Shown: positions 46,852-56,149, counted from the stretch's first letter. The stretch is 64,000 nucleotides of DNA from Peribacillus loiseleuriae (GCF_001183985.1 NZ_LFZW01000001.1:3834059-3898058), one strand, 5' to 3'. Made by a program: numbers and translations. The notes: generated by a model not told the origin, from the letters alone.

Positions 46852-46902
46852 ATAAAAATCATCTAACCTTTAAGAAATCTATAGAGGTGAGATGATTTTT
46901 AT
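46852..46902. terminator. Long AT-rich hairpin
   Basis: ATAAAAATCATCT pairs exactly with AGATGATTTTTAT, and an inner ACCT/AGGT pair extends the stem. It could act as a terminator in either direction. Confidence 0.6.
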
Positions 46903-47032
46903 AGAAACAACAATAGATAAATTTGAATCGTTTAGCTCCTCACACTCAAATTCTCCTATTAGATTTCAGTAATTCACTATCTATTCCTCACTCTTTTTTT
47001 GATTCCTTTTATTCAATATAATGAACCTCTGT

Positions 47033-48208
47033 TCATCTACTTAAACCAAAGTCACTTTCTTTTTTCCTTTTATTTATCGTAAACGAAAAAGATGCAGTAA
47101 CTAGCGCCATTAATACTGTTATCCCACCAATCCAACCTAGATTCAAAACAGATGCGTACTCAATCACCAATCCCCCTATACCTGCGCCTAACGTCATACC
47201 AATATTCATAATTGCCGTATTGAAACTCAAAACAATTTCTGATGATTGTGGTTTTAAGGAAATTAGATAAAATTGATTTGCAGGAGTAGTTGTCCATGCG
47301 GCAGTTCCCCAAACCATAATAATTATGAAGACACCAATAGTTGAAATTGATGTTGCCGTTAAAAAGAACAATGCTACTGAGTGAACGATTAAACTAATAT
47401 AAACCGTTCGAACAGGTCCCCATTTATCAGCTGCATACCCGCCAAGACGAGAGCCTATAAAGGCAAAGACGCCTAAGACTAATAGTGCTGTACTAATTTT
47501 TTCTATAGAGAAATCAGCTAACTTGTTTAAAAGCGGAGCAATATACGTAAAGACCATTGTGTAGCCAAGAATCCAAAATAAAGTGGTGAATAAACCACTG
47601 ATTATTTGCTTATCTCGAATTACTAACAATTGTTGCTTCAAAGAAATTGATTTATTTCCCTTTAATTTTGGAATATATTTATTTAGTACTATCAAATCAA
47701 TCAGTGTAATGGATGCAATAAATAAGAAAACATAACGCCAATCCATAAATGAAGCAATGAAAGTTCCAATTGGTACACCCAATACTAAAGAAACTGTAAA
47801 TCCAGTAATGACAGTTGCAATTGCGCTACCTCGTTTGGCAGGCTCAGCAAGTTGAGCCGCGTAAATGGTTGCAATAACGAAATATAGCCCACCACTCATT
47901 GCTAGTACAATACGTGAAAACATTAGCATACCAAAATTATAACTAAAGAATGCGACGATATTTCCGACTATAAAAATCAGCATTGAAGATAACAAAACTC
48001 TTTTTCTTTCAAACTTTGTAGTTAGCATAACGAGTACCAGTGCACCAAATGCATGCGATAAGGCATATACAGTTACTAATTGTCCAGCCAATGAAACCGG
48101 AACATTCAAATCATTAGAAATCACTTCCAAAATGCCCGAAACAATAAATTCAGCTGTCCCTACACCAAAAGCACCTAAAGCTAATAAATAAATTGCATTT
48201 CGATTCAT
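47033..48208 (-). CDS. MFS efflux transporter
   Basis: 391 aa, 12 membrane helices. It opens with FGVGTAEFIVSGILEVI (typical of the AraJ/YdhP/Bcr-like drug and sugar efflux branch); motif A-like FERKRVLL lies after helix 2 and the motif C region GFTVSLVLGVPIGTFI near helix 5. Likely an exporter with an unknown substrate. It follows the flavoprotein gene by about 70 bp. Confidence 0.88.
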   Translation of the reverse strand: MNRNAIYLLALGAFGVGTAEFIVSGILEVISNDLNVPVSLAGQLVTVYALSHAFGALVLVMLTTKFERKRVLLSSMLIFIVGNIVAFFSYNFGMLMFSRIVLAMSGGLYFVIATIYAAQLAEPAKRGSAIATVITGFTVSLVLGVPIGTFIASFMDWRYVFLFIASITLIDLIVLNKYIPKLKGNKSISLKQQLLVIRDKQIISGLFTTLFWILGYTMVFTYIAPLLNKLADFSIEKISTALLVLGVFAFIGSRLGGYAADKWGPVRTVYISLIVHSVALFFLTATSISTIGVFIIIMVWGTAAWTTTPANQFYLISLKPQSSEIVLSFNTAIMNIGMTLGAGIGGLVIEYASVLNLGWIGGITVLMALVTASFSFTINKRKKESDFGLSR

Positions 48209-48279
48209 TACCTCATCTCCTTTTACTTAATTGGTTGGCAATAAACCGTCATACAGCCAAATAAAAGTATAATAGTACA

Positions 48280-49191
48280 TCATTTAAAATCTTCGTCAGT
48301 CAAATCCATATTTACCCCCATAGCAGTTCGACTACCGTCAGCTGCAGCAAAGACCACTTGCGATGGATTAATGTATGAAGCATCCCCAGAAGAATAAAGA
48401 CCAGGTATTGAAGTTCTCCCTGATGCATCCGTCTTGATTCCGCCCAATTCCGTCCTTTCGAAACCTAAATTATCTCCAAATGGTGTACTTTGGATAAATC
48501 TAGGAGTTACGAAGCCACCTGACCTTACGATTTGAGTACCATCCTTAAAGCGAACATACTCAAGATTCCCATTTTGTCCTATAAAAGCAGCAATAGGTTT
48601 CTCTATCACCATAATTCCATTCAATTGAAGACGTTTTTTTTGTTCATCCGAAAGGGGCTTTTGTCCGTTTGTACAGACTATCAAATCCTTACTCCAATTT
48701 TGCAACAGTTTGGCGACATGGAAAACGGAAGGTAATTCGGAAACGACAACAAGTGGTTTATTCCTAAGCTCCCACCCGTCGCAATAAGGACAATTAAACA
48801 AACTTTTACCGTATAGAGGATAAAACCCTTCGATATCAGGGAATATCTCCTTTACGCCTGTCGCTAAGATTACTTTTCGTGCTTGAACACACAGTCCTAA
48901 TGAATCAAACACTTCAAAACCAGAATCAATTTTGTTTATCGAAACGGCCTTTATTTGCAGATGATCGACAGATGGATAACCTAATACTTCTTCATAAGCA
49001 ATACGGCGGAACTCGGCTGGTGTTACACCATCTCTTGTAATAAAACCATGAGACGCATGCGTAACTGCATTTCTAGGCTGATTGTTGTCAATTAAAGCCA
49101 CACTTCTTTTTGCCCTTCCAAGCACAAGTGCTGCATTCAATCCAGCGGGACCCCCACCAATAATAGCGCAATCGTAAATCATGACACTCAT
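48280..49191 (-). CDS. Thioredoxin reductase-like FAD-dependent oxidoreductase
   Basis: 303 aa. FAD-binding GGGPAGLNAALVLGRAK (12-28), redox motif NCPYCDGWEL (about 134-143), and C-terminal SSGDASYINPSQVVFAAADG. The NADPH half is shortened or atypical, as in thioredoxin-reductase-like proteins that use other partners. A perfect palindrome 15-43 bp upstream suggests control by the Rrf2 regulator encoded next to it. Confidence 0.88.
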   Translation of the reverse strand: MSVMIYDCAIIGGGPAGLNAALVLGRAKRSVALIDNNQPRNAVTHASHGFITRDGVTPAEFRRIAYEEVLGYPSVDHLQIKAVSINKIDSGFEVFDSLGLCVQARKVILATGVKEIFPDIEGFYPLYGKSLFNCPYCDGWELRNKPLVVVSELPSVFHVAKLLQNWSKDLIVCTNGQKPLSDEQKKRLQLNGIMVIEKPIAAFIGQNGNLEYVRFKDGTQIVRSGGFVTPRFIQSTPFGDNLGFERTELGGIKTDASGRTSIPGLYSSGDASYINPSQVVFAAADGSRTAMGVNMDLTDEDFK

Positions 49192-49205
49192 CTCCTTTAA
49201 AGTAG

Positions 49206-49234
49206 ATATTAAAGACTTTCAATATCTTTAATAT
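49206..49234. promoter_or_regulatory. Putative Rrf2 operator 1
   Basis: ATATTAAAGA, nine bases, TCTTTAATAT: a perfect 10-bp inverted repeat just before the flavoprotein gene. Confidence 0.6.
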
Positions 49235-49392
49235 GGCTAAAAAAATTCTCCTATACGTAGTAAAATTCGTCCTTTGAATACAAAATAATTCTCCTAAAAC
49301 GTGAGTTTAAGACAAACCTATTTTATCAGTTGCCTTCTTTTTTCTCCCGTACTCTTTATTACACCTTGAATAAGTACATATCTCCTTAACAG

Positions 49393-49421
49393 ATATTAAA
49401 GACTCTTTATATCTATTATTA
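49393..49421. promoter_or_regulatory. Putative Rrf2 operator 2
   Basis: ATATTAAAGA with a degenerate right half (TCTATTATTA). It repeats the flank of operator 1 about 190 bp away, so the segment may be an old duplication. Confidence 0.45.
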
Positions 49422-49488
49422 ATGCAAAAAAACTATCTATGTAACGGTCCAAACCCCTCCTTTCATCATTAATTGGCTTAATTAGATC

Positions 49489-49881
49489 TTATGGTTGCTT
49501 TTGGACCAAATCCGCCAATTTAGTATTTCTAAGATGACTCTGCATTTTCCCTTCCGCTTCCGTCATAACAGCTTGAATCGAACATTCATCCCCGTGGACA
49601 AAATTACATTCAAATAATGAGGCGGTGCCTTCAATAGCATGAATAATATCTAAAAATGTAATATCATCTTTTTTTTGTGATAGACGATACCCTCCATGGG
49701 CTCCTGAAATTGATTCAATCATCTCAGCCTTCACTAGCTTAGTTAAAATTTTAGAAAGATAGGTCGGAGAAACACCTTGGGATTCTGCTAATTGCTGAAC
49801 GCCAATAGGTTTTGCTGGAGAAGCAGTGACAAGTGTGAGCATAGTATGCAGAGCATAATTCGTAGCTTTTGTAAATTTCAT
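49489..49881 (-). CDS. Rrf2-family transcriptional regulator
   Basis: 130 aa. Winged HTH (FTKATNYALHTMLTLV; QQLAESQGVSPTYLSKILTK) and the Rrf2 segment GAHGGYRLSQKKDDIT. Cys in LFECNF and GDECSI could sense redox state or bind Fe-S. Upstream at 49914-49938 TATAATATCC and TTAATATAATAT resembles the operators, which suggests autoregulation. Neighbouring flavoprotein and exporter genes are the likely targets. Confidence 0.88.
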   Translation of the reverse strand: MKFTKATNYALHTMLTLVTASPAKPIGVQQLAESQGVSPTYLSKILTKLVKAEMIESISGAHGGYRLSQKKDDITFLDIIHAIEGTASLFECNFVHGDECSIQAVMTEAEGKMQSHLRNTKLADLVQKQP

Positions 49882-50189
49882 AATAGCACTTCCTTCATAG
49901 ACTTTACCTATCTATAATATCCTTTAATATAATATTGTGTCAAGTTGTTCGTTAAAAAGAAAACCACTAATTATTTCTATGACAAATATAGAATTATTTT
50001 CATTTATAGTATTGGTGTTACAGAAATTATTTTCTTCATGCATACCGCAACTTATTCTTATTCAACTAATCTGCTTGGTTAGTTCAATAAATAAAAAAGA
50101 GCTACATATGCAACTCAATGATCTTCAAGAAAAGCCCTCGTTAGCCATCCATGTAGCGCAAAAATCAGCGCTACACCACAGAGAATGAA

Positions 50190-50390
50190 AATGGTGGAAA
50201 ACCGTCAATACTGATTCTACGGCTGGAGAGGAAGATCGATGAACCTTGGTGCGTTAGAACCCATCCGTTAGTCTGACTCCAACGATCACGGTGCACCACT
50301 GACTGTCGCTCCCTCACGGGAAGCACACATGGTAGATTAATTCTATTCTGATTGCTGCACCAGCCTCCAATAATAATGAGAGCCGAGGAG
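50190..50390 (+). ncRNA. Candidate bridge RNA of the IS110 element
   Basis: About 200 bp of non-coding DNA precede the transposase. It can form several stems (for example GGTGCGTTAGAACCCATCC, GGTGCACCACTGACTG, TCCCTCACGGGAAGC). In IS110-group elements this upstream non-coding end encodes a bridge RNA that selects donor and target DNA. Position and size fit; loops and guides are not resolved here. Confidence 0.5.
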
Positions 50391-50402
50391 AGGATGTTTT
50401 CA

Positions 50403-51627
50403 ATGGATGTAGTCATTGAAAGAGCATGTGGTATGGATGTTCATAAGGACAATATTACTGCATGTATTATGACACCAGAAGGAAAGGTGATTCAAACGTT
50501 TTCAACTGAAACTGTTTTTCTAATACAGTTGGTTGACTGGATTAAACAACATAGATGTACCCACGTTGCCATGGAGAGCACGAGTGTTTACTGGAAACCT
50601 ATTGTAAATTTACTAGAGACTGAAGTTATTGAGTTCCTAGTTGTGAATGCCCAACATATGAAGGCAGTCCCAGGACGTAAAACAGATGTTAAGGATGCAG
50701 AATGGATTGCTAAACTTCTTCGTCATGGGCTACTCAAAGCTAGTTTCATTCCAGACCGAAATCAACGGGAATTACGTGAACTTGTTCGCTATCGTCGAAG
50801 TATCATTGAAGAGCGTGCCAGACAACATACTCGGATCCAAAAGGTGTTAGAAGGAGCGAATATTAAGTTGGGCTCTGCTGTTTCAGATATTATGGGCGTT
50901 TCAGCTCGGAATATGCTTGACGCTATTGCCGAAGGTGAAGAAGATCCTGAAAAACTAGCAAACTTCGCTCGACGTACAATGAAAAAAAAGAAAGATGAAC
51001 TTGCGCTAGCTCTAAAAGGATCTATCAATCCACATCAACGTTTAATGTTGAAAACCATTTTAAAGCACATTGATTTTTTGACTGAACAAATGGAGATGCT
51101 AGATGAAGAAGTGGAAAAAAGAGTGAGTAAATATCAAGAAGATATCGAACGACTAGATTCTATTTCTGGCATAGCTACAAGAATGGCTGAACAAATCTCA
51201 TCTGAAATCGGGACTGATATTAAGAAACAATTCCCAAGTGCAGCTCATATGTGTTCTTGGGCAGGACTAGTTCCTGGGCATAACGAAAGTGCGGGAAAAA
51301 GGAAATCAGCTAAAACAAAAAAAGGAAACAAGTATTTGAGATCCGCATTAACAGAAGCAGCTCATTCTGTAAGAGAATCTAAAAACTATCTCGGGGCACT
51401 GTATAGACCGTACAGCATCACGAAAAGGTAAGAAACGAGCAGGTATTGTCGTCGCTCATGCCATCTTACGCATCTCCTATTATCTCTTAGCTCGGAAAGA
51501 AATGTATGTAGATTTAGGCGAAGACTACTTTGATAAGCAGAAAGAGCAATCAATTATTCGGCATTCCCTACGAAGACTTGAAAGTTTAGGATACACAGTT
51601 ACATTAAAAGAACCTGAAGCATCTTAA
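50403..51627 (+). pseudogene. IS110-family transposase, frameshifted near the C-terminus
   Basis: The first frame runs to 51431 (about 342 aa). RuvC-like DEDD residues lie in GMDVHKDNI, VAMESTSVYWKP and GRKTDVKDAEWIAKLL; the transposase_20 domain is at LDSISGIATRMAEQI to GLVPGHNESAGKRKSAKTKK. The frame then breaks in a CC near 51409: removing one C restores KKRAGIVVAHAILRISYYLL to the stop at 51627. The start has GAGGAGAGG nine bases upstream. About 65 C-terminal residues are lost. Confidence 0.88.
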
Positions 51628-51803
51628 TCCAGTCCGTTTATCTTCAATAAAACCAATTATTTAGGCGCTCTCCTCTTTTTTTAAAATGAATAAGCTGCTT
51701 CTTCTTTAGTGTGCCCTTTTCCCCTAAGTTACAGAAGTTTATTTTCATGGTAGATACTTTCTTCAACTAACGATGCACATCGTTTCATTTTGTTTTTCAA
51801 TAT

Positions 51804-52253
51804 TTAAACTTCAAACTGTTTAAAATGATGGTCAAGGTGCTTGTATATTCCTTTACCCCATTGCTCAGAAGTGAGTTTCCCAAAAAAAGGATGTGGATGA
51901 GTTGTGCACTTCTCTGGTCCGTTATTTTGGAATGTGATAATTTTTTGTTTAAGCTTTTCTTTTTCTGTGTCAAATTCTCTATCATCTGCAATCAAAATGG
52001 TTGGAATAGTAGACATATTATGGGGCAACGTCTTGTCATTGTAAATGATTTGTTTTGCAAACCTCCCTACTATTATTCCTAACCAACTCCTTGGTGGAAA
52101 AGAATTTCCCATTGCAATGTCTTGGAAAGATGAACAATGCGCTAGCATTTGAGCGACATCCATTTTTCCCCATTTCGGTTGTGAATTTGGACTCAATTTG
52201 TCAATACGCTTTAAAACTTCTGCTGTATGCATATGATTAAAAATATTTTTCAT
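51804..52253 (-). CDS. DUF1569 (DinB-like) protein
   Basis: 149 aa. SQPKWGKMDVAQMLAHCSSF carries the His of the DinB-like helical bundle; HPHPFFGKLTSEQWGKGIYK and HLDHHFKQF carry further possible metal ligands. Unknown function. It lies alone between the IS110 element and the group II intron; the intron's 3' end is less than 100 bp upstream of its start. Confidence 0.8.
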   Translation of the reverse strand: MKNIFNHMHTAEVLKRIDKLSPNSQPKWGKMDVAQMLAHCSSFQDIAMGNSFPPRSWLGIIVGRFAKQIIYNDKTLPHNMSTIPTILIADDREFDTEKEKLKQKIITFQNNGPEKCTTHPHPFFGKLTSEQWGKGIYKHLDHHFKQFEV

Positions 52254-52344
52254 TAGTGCATATCCCCTTTAATTATAATGAGTCAACCTTCTTAACTTAT
52301 TTGGCCCGATTGTTGAACACAAGTTAAACAACACTCTTCAACTA

Positions 52345-54288
52345 GTCGAGTAGAAGGGAACCTTTCTACCTTTCGGTAGATTGTGTTCCTCCCCCCTCAC
52401 AGAACCGTGCTTGCGCTATTCACGCACACGGCTCCTCCTAGTTATCATTCACAAAATGTAGCTAATCTCTTTTCTTAAGTCATATATATTGACCTTAACT
52501 CTTGGTGAAGGTAGTGGATATTTATCAAGAAATAGTCTGAATTTATCCCATGTAAAGGATTTCCTTTGACTTCTTCTGTTGAGCCATTTATACAGTATGT
52601 ATCCGATTTTGTCTTTGAATTTGTTTACACTTTGGATGTTATCTGTGATGCAGTAATAGTTGTAATAACCTATTAGTGAGCGTTTAAATCTATCCATAAT
52701 CATATGAATATCTTTATTTCTATTATTCTTCAACCATTCTTTTGATTCCTTAAGTTTGCCTTGGACTTTCTTCCTGCTTGATTTCCTTTTCACTCGAAAA
52801 TTTCCCTGTTTACTCTTCCCACAATAGTGTGTAAAACCTAGGAAATCAAAGGTTGCTGGTTTTCTATTTCCCTTTTGTTTCGCATCTTTCTCCGCAAACC
52901 TCCCGAAGGGAATAATTTTAGTTTTATCCTCAGCTATCTCTAGTTTAAACTTCTTTAATCTAAGTTTTAATGATTGGAAGAATTCCTGAGCTTCGCTCTT
53001 ATATTGAAAACAACAGACAAAATCATCTGCATATCTCACTATGTATGCTTGTCCTTTGCACTGTTTTCTTACCCTTTTCTCAAACCAAAGGTCGAGGACA
53101 TAATGAAGATACACATTGGCTAATACCGGAGATATCACTCCACCTTGCGGTGTACCATTATCTGTTCTGTGTTTCTTACCTTCCTCCATATATCCACCTT
53201 TAAGAAACCTACCAATCATTCTTAGTAAGTTAGGGTCAGAGATTCGCAGTTTTAAGAACTCCATTATCCATATGTGGTCAACGTTGTCGAAGAATCCTTT
53301 AATATCTACATCTACTACATAATTTACTGACCTCTTTTCAATATAGTGGTTCAGTATTTTCAAAGCATCATGGCAACTCCTATTTGAACGGAATCCAAAT
53401 GAACAATCTAGAAAGTCATTTTCATAAATGGTATTAAGTATCTTTGTAATGCCTTTTTGAACAATTTTATCTTCATGTTCAGGTATTCCCAATGGTCTTT
53501 TCTTGTTTGAATTGAGCTTTGGAATGTACATTCTCCTTACTGGAACAGGACGGTAACTTTTGCTTTTAAGCCTACTTATTAAATCCTCTATGTTTTCTTC
53601 TAAACTTTCACCGTATTGCTCTTTAGTTGTACCGTTGATCCCAGTTGCCCTCTTATTGGGAAGTTCATGATGACATTGAACTAATGCTTCCTTATTTAAA
53701 AGATGTGCAAGAGATGTAAATTTCATTTTAGGATCAGATTTTGCTAATTCTGCTATCCTTAGTAGTTTTGTTTCCATTTATTATACCTACCTCTGTGTGT
53801 AGTAAATGTGTCCCTAATAAGGGTGATAACTGGTAGCTAGCCTTTCCTCCATCGGCATTACCCAACTTCATTGGTACTACGCTGCTATCCGACTCCCTAC
53901 ATCGGCATTTGGTTTCCTTGCTTATTATCGCTTGTACACCATACTCTTCTAAAAGGAAGAAAAGACCGGTAGGGTCTCCCGAGTTGCCGTATCATATCAA
54001 TGTGTAACGTGCCAAGGTCTCTGACTCCAGAGAGGTTTTATCCTTCTTGCCTTTTAACAAAGGATAAAATGTAGCTTTCTGCTGCAGGTAAGGCATCAGC
54101 CCTCTCGATTCACTAACATTATGGAGCTCAATCCCTTCAACCTTTTGGCTTTCGGCCCGCCACCTAACTGTCTACGCTTAAGGACTAAAGTTACCTTTAG
54201 CCCTCCAAGACTCGCTACGAGCGAATGGCTAATTCTTACTCGACGGGAATCCCACCCGTTATATGATACGACCTAGGCTCGGCCGCAC
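52345..54288 (-). mobile_element. Group II intron, full length
   Basis: On the minus strand it begins GTGCGGCCGAGCC and ends after domain V and VI. Domain V is visible as GAGCCGTGTGCGTGAATAGC (52436-52417) and GCAAGCACGGTTC, followed by GGGGGG; the 3' end is near TCTACTCGAC. About 1,944 bp with the reverse transcriptase in domain IV. The insertion site is intergenic, upstream of the DUF1569 gene. Confidence 0.85.
52449..53777 (-). CDS. ltrA: Group II intron reverse transcriptase/maturase
   Basis: 442 aa. RT fingers/palm with RMYIPKLNSNKKRPLGIPEH, FGFRSNRSCHDAL, VDVDIKGFFDNVDHIWI, TPQGGVISPVLANVYL and the catalytic YIVRYADDFVCCF; the maturase X domain is at about 340-430 (LKNNRNKDIHMIMDRFKRSL, YYNYYCITDN). 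The protein ends at the X domain; there is no HNH endonuclease, so it is an endonuclease-less type that needs another way to prime cDNA. All RT motifs look intact. Confidence 0.93.
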   Translation of the reverse strand: METKLLRIAELAKSDPKMKFTSLAHLLNKEALVQCHHELPNKRATGINGTTKEQYGESLEENIEDLISRLKSKSYRPVPVRRMYIPKLNSNKKRPLGIPEHEDKIVQKGITKILNTIYENDFLDCSFGFRSNRSCHDALKILNHYIEKRSVNYVVDVDIKGFFDNVDHIWIMEFLKLRISDPNLLRMIGRFLKGGYMEEGKKHRTDNGTPQGGVISPVLANVYLHYVLDLWFEKRVRKQCKGQAYIVRYADDFVCCFQYKSEAQEFFQSLKLRLKKFKLEIAEDKTKIIPFGRFAEKDAKQKGNRKPATFDFLGFTHYCGKSKQGNFRVKRKSSRKKVQGKLKESKEWLKNNRNKDIHMIMDRFKRSLIGYYNYYCITDNIQSVNKFKDKIGYILYKWLNRRSQRKSFTWDKFRLFLDKYPLPSPRVKVNIYDLRKEISYIL

Positions 54289-54412
54289 ACCTGCTCCTTT
54301 AGTTTAAGTACATTTCTTCACATTTTCACACTAATATTAACATAATTATCTATTTTTTGTTCAAGAGTTTTATTTCATTAAATGGCCCGTTTGTGGAAAA
54401 ATATAGTGTTTT

Positions 54413-54456
54413 TATGTAAAATGATACCCTCTATAATAGAGGGTATCATTTTACAT
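54413..54456. terminator. Perfect 18-bp hairpin
   Basis: TGTAAAATGATACCCTC pairs with GAGGGTATCATTTTACA around TATAATA. It may terminate the ytxB-like gene or transcripts from either side. Confidence 0.75.
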
Positions 54457-54590
54457 ATAACACTGTGGAGATTTCCCCAATCTCATTCTTTGTTGCGATT
54501 TTCGATTATTACTATTCCCCCATTTAATCTCTGCTGAAACGAGTGTTTTTCATCCCATAAGTATATCCATTAGAATTTGCCTTGGCATTT

Positions 54591-55160
54591 TTAGTTTTCT
54601 ACTTGAAAAAACTCATGCCACTTAATCACTGTTTGTTTTTCTCTCATTAAATAGACCAATAACGTGAATGAACATAGGATAAGGACAATGAGTGTCGGAC
54701 TGAATGCACGTATATAATGACCGAACACTGTATAGAAAAAGGCGAGTGGGATATTGGTTGTAAAGGAGGCAGATGCATACGCTCTCCATCCTTTCTTCAC
54801 TTCCATTAAGCAAAGAGAAAGCATATGATAATGGACAAAAGGGATAAGACGAAGCACAGTGATTTGTTTGACATTGAGTTTTCGGTGACCAAACAGTTTA
54901 TTTTTCATTTTAAACAAGCGTTCCGTCAACTTCGGAACTTTGCGGCTTATTCCGTAAAAAACAAGACTAGATAACGTGAGACCAATGATTGAATAAATCG
55001 TCCCGGCAAGCGGACCGAATAATAACCCGCCCGTCATACAAACGACCGCAACGGGAATAAATAAGACCTGCCTTGCTACATGAAATAGAATAAAGGTCAC
55101 TGGCGCAAATACCGTCCCTGACTGAATAATGCTCACGAGCATAACGAGTTCTTGATTCAT
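54591..55160 (-). CDS. ytxB: TVP38/TMEM64 (DedA-like) membrane protein
   Basis: 189 aa with about five membrane segments. VTFILFHVARQVLFIPVAVV, TGGLLFGPLAGTIYSIIGLT and VLRLIPFVHYHMLSL are the SNARE-associated/VTT domain signatures. Proteins of this fold move or flip lipids. The ATG at 55160 (MNQELVM) has GAGGGGA eight bases upstream; the longer ORF extends into repeat D and is rejected. The symbol rests on similarity and the infC-thrS neighbourhood. Confidence 0.8.
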   Translation of the reverse strand: MNQELVMLVSIIQSGTVFAPVTFILFHVARQVLFIPVAVVCMTGGLLFGPLAGTIYSIIGLTLSSLVFYGISRKVPKLTERLFKMKNKLFGHRKLNVKQITVLRLIPFVHYHMLSLCLMEVKKGWRAYASASFTTNIPLAFFYTVFGHYIRAFSPTLIVLILCSFTLLVYLMREKQTVIKWHEFFQVEN

Positions 55161-55258
55161 AATGGGAATCCCCTCTCTGCTGCTTCGTCCTGCTCTTACA
55201 AGCATATACGTTTCCTTCTCAACATATGACAATTCATATTGCCCTCTTATTAGGGGAT

Positions 55259-55437
55259 GTTCAAAAAGTCCCGTAAAAAGCTTGCGAATTGCATCAAAGC
55301 TCATGAATGACCTTCTGTTAAAATCGCGCACGCCCTGTACAAGTCCGGCCCTCACGTATTACTGTATACACTAAAGGTCTGAGACGATCGCTCCTCGAAC
55401 TTCTCGACTCTTTTTATCCTCTTTTTTGAACACGCAC
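55259..55437. repeat. Family D repeat, long copy
   Basis: TGTTCAAAAAGTCCCG start, AAAAGCTTGCGAATTGCATC inside and CTTTTTTGAACACGCACTA end. Same ends as 15856-15950 with about 80 bp more in the middle. Confidence 0.7.
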
Positions 55438-55446
55438 TATTAGATT

Positions 55447-55716
55447 TTATCTGAAAATCCAGTAAGCTAGAATCGCCACTTGAATAATCATTAAAGTCGG
55501 AAAACCCCTTTTAAAAGAAACATGCTTCGTTTTATGATGGAAATGTTTCATCCCTATGTAACCACCTGTTGCGCCTCCAAAAAAAGCGAACAACCACAAC
55601 GTTCGTTCGCTGATACGATACTCATGGTTTCGAGCTTTTTTCTTGTCACTCCCCATTATATTATATGCTGCCACATTGATTGCCACCAAATAAATGGTAA
55701 GTAGTGTTATCCCCAT
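55447..55716 (-). CDS. ysdA: YsdA, DUF1294 membrane protein
   Basis: 89 aa. Two to three membrane segments: GITLLTIYLVAINVAAYNI, LWLFAFFGGATGGYIGMKHF and PTLMIIQVAILAYWIF; the conserved core is MKHFHHKTKHVSFKRGFP. Function unknown. It follows rplT as in B. subtilis. The ATG at 55716 has AGGGAGGAG upstream, giving the family length of 89 aa. Confidence 0.9.
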   Translation of the reverse strand: MGITLLTIYLVAINVAAYNIMGSDKKKARNHEYRISERTLWLFAFFGGATGGYIGMKHFHHKTKHVSFKRGFPTLMIIQVAILAYWIFR

Positions 55717-55734
55717 TTCAGTCTCCTCCCTACC

Positions 55735-55775
55735 TAAAACAAAAGCCACTCTCGAAGTCCGAGAATGGCTGTTTT
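55735..55775 (-). terminator. Terminator of infC-rpmI-rplT
   Basis: AGCCATTCTCG GACTT CGAGAGTGGCTTTTG on the minus strand, after rplT. Confidence 0.85.
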
Positions 55776-55789
55776 AGATCAAATTGATC

Positions 55790-56149
55790 TTATTTGTTTA
55801 AATGTTGTTTTGCAGCGTCTGCAAATTGAGCAAATGCTTTGTCGTCAGCAACTGCTAAGTCAGCAAGCATTTTGCGGTTCACTTCGATACCAGCAAGCTT
55901 TAGACCATGCATTAAACGGCTGTAAGAAAGACCGTTGATGCGAGCAGCAGCGTTGATACGTGTAATCCATAATCTACGGAAATCACGTTTTTTGTTACGA
56001 CGGTCACGGAAAGCATAGTTTCCTGACTTCATAACTTGTTGATTAGCTACTTTGAACAAAATATGTTTTGCGCCATAGTAACCTTTAGCTAATTTTATTA
56101 CCTTTTTACGACGTTTGCGAGTAACAGTACCGCCTTTTACACGTGGCAT
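55790..56149 (-). CDS. rplT: 50S ribosomal protein L20
   Basis: 119 aa, basic. [58 protein letters not shown] and [20 protein letters not shown] match L20. It binds 23S rRNA early in 50S assembly and in Bacilli represses its own operon by binding the leader. Confidence 0.98.
   Translation of the reverse strand: MPRVKGGTVTRKRRKKVIKLAKGYYGAKHILFKVANQQVMKSGNYAFRDRRNKKRDFRRLWITRINAAARINGLSYSRLMHGLKLAGIEVNRKMLADLAVADDKAFAQFADAAKQHLNK

Larger units (their letters stand above)
50190..51640 (+). mobile_element. IS110-family insertion sequence (decayed)
   Basis: A DEDD transposase gene with a long upstream non-coding end and no terminal inverted repeats, as expected for IS110. The exact ends are not defined, since this family leaves little or no target duplication. 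The transposase is frameshifted. It lies in the accessory region between the Rrf2 and DUF1569 genes. Confidence 0.8.

Noticed and set aside
49937..50188. 83-codon open frame before the IS110 element
   Set aside because: No ribosome site, odd composition, and its end runs into the element's non-coding end.
52290..54395. TTGGCCCGATTGTTG at 52300 and ATGGCCCGTTTGTGG at 54381 as target duplication of the intron
   Set aside because: They lie outside the intron boundaries by different distances and differ at several bases; group II introns do not make target duplications. They may be remnants of another element.
55161..55355. 65-residue N-terminal extension of the ytxB-like protein
   Set aside because: It reads through repeat family D and has no ribosome site; MNQELVM start is far better.
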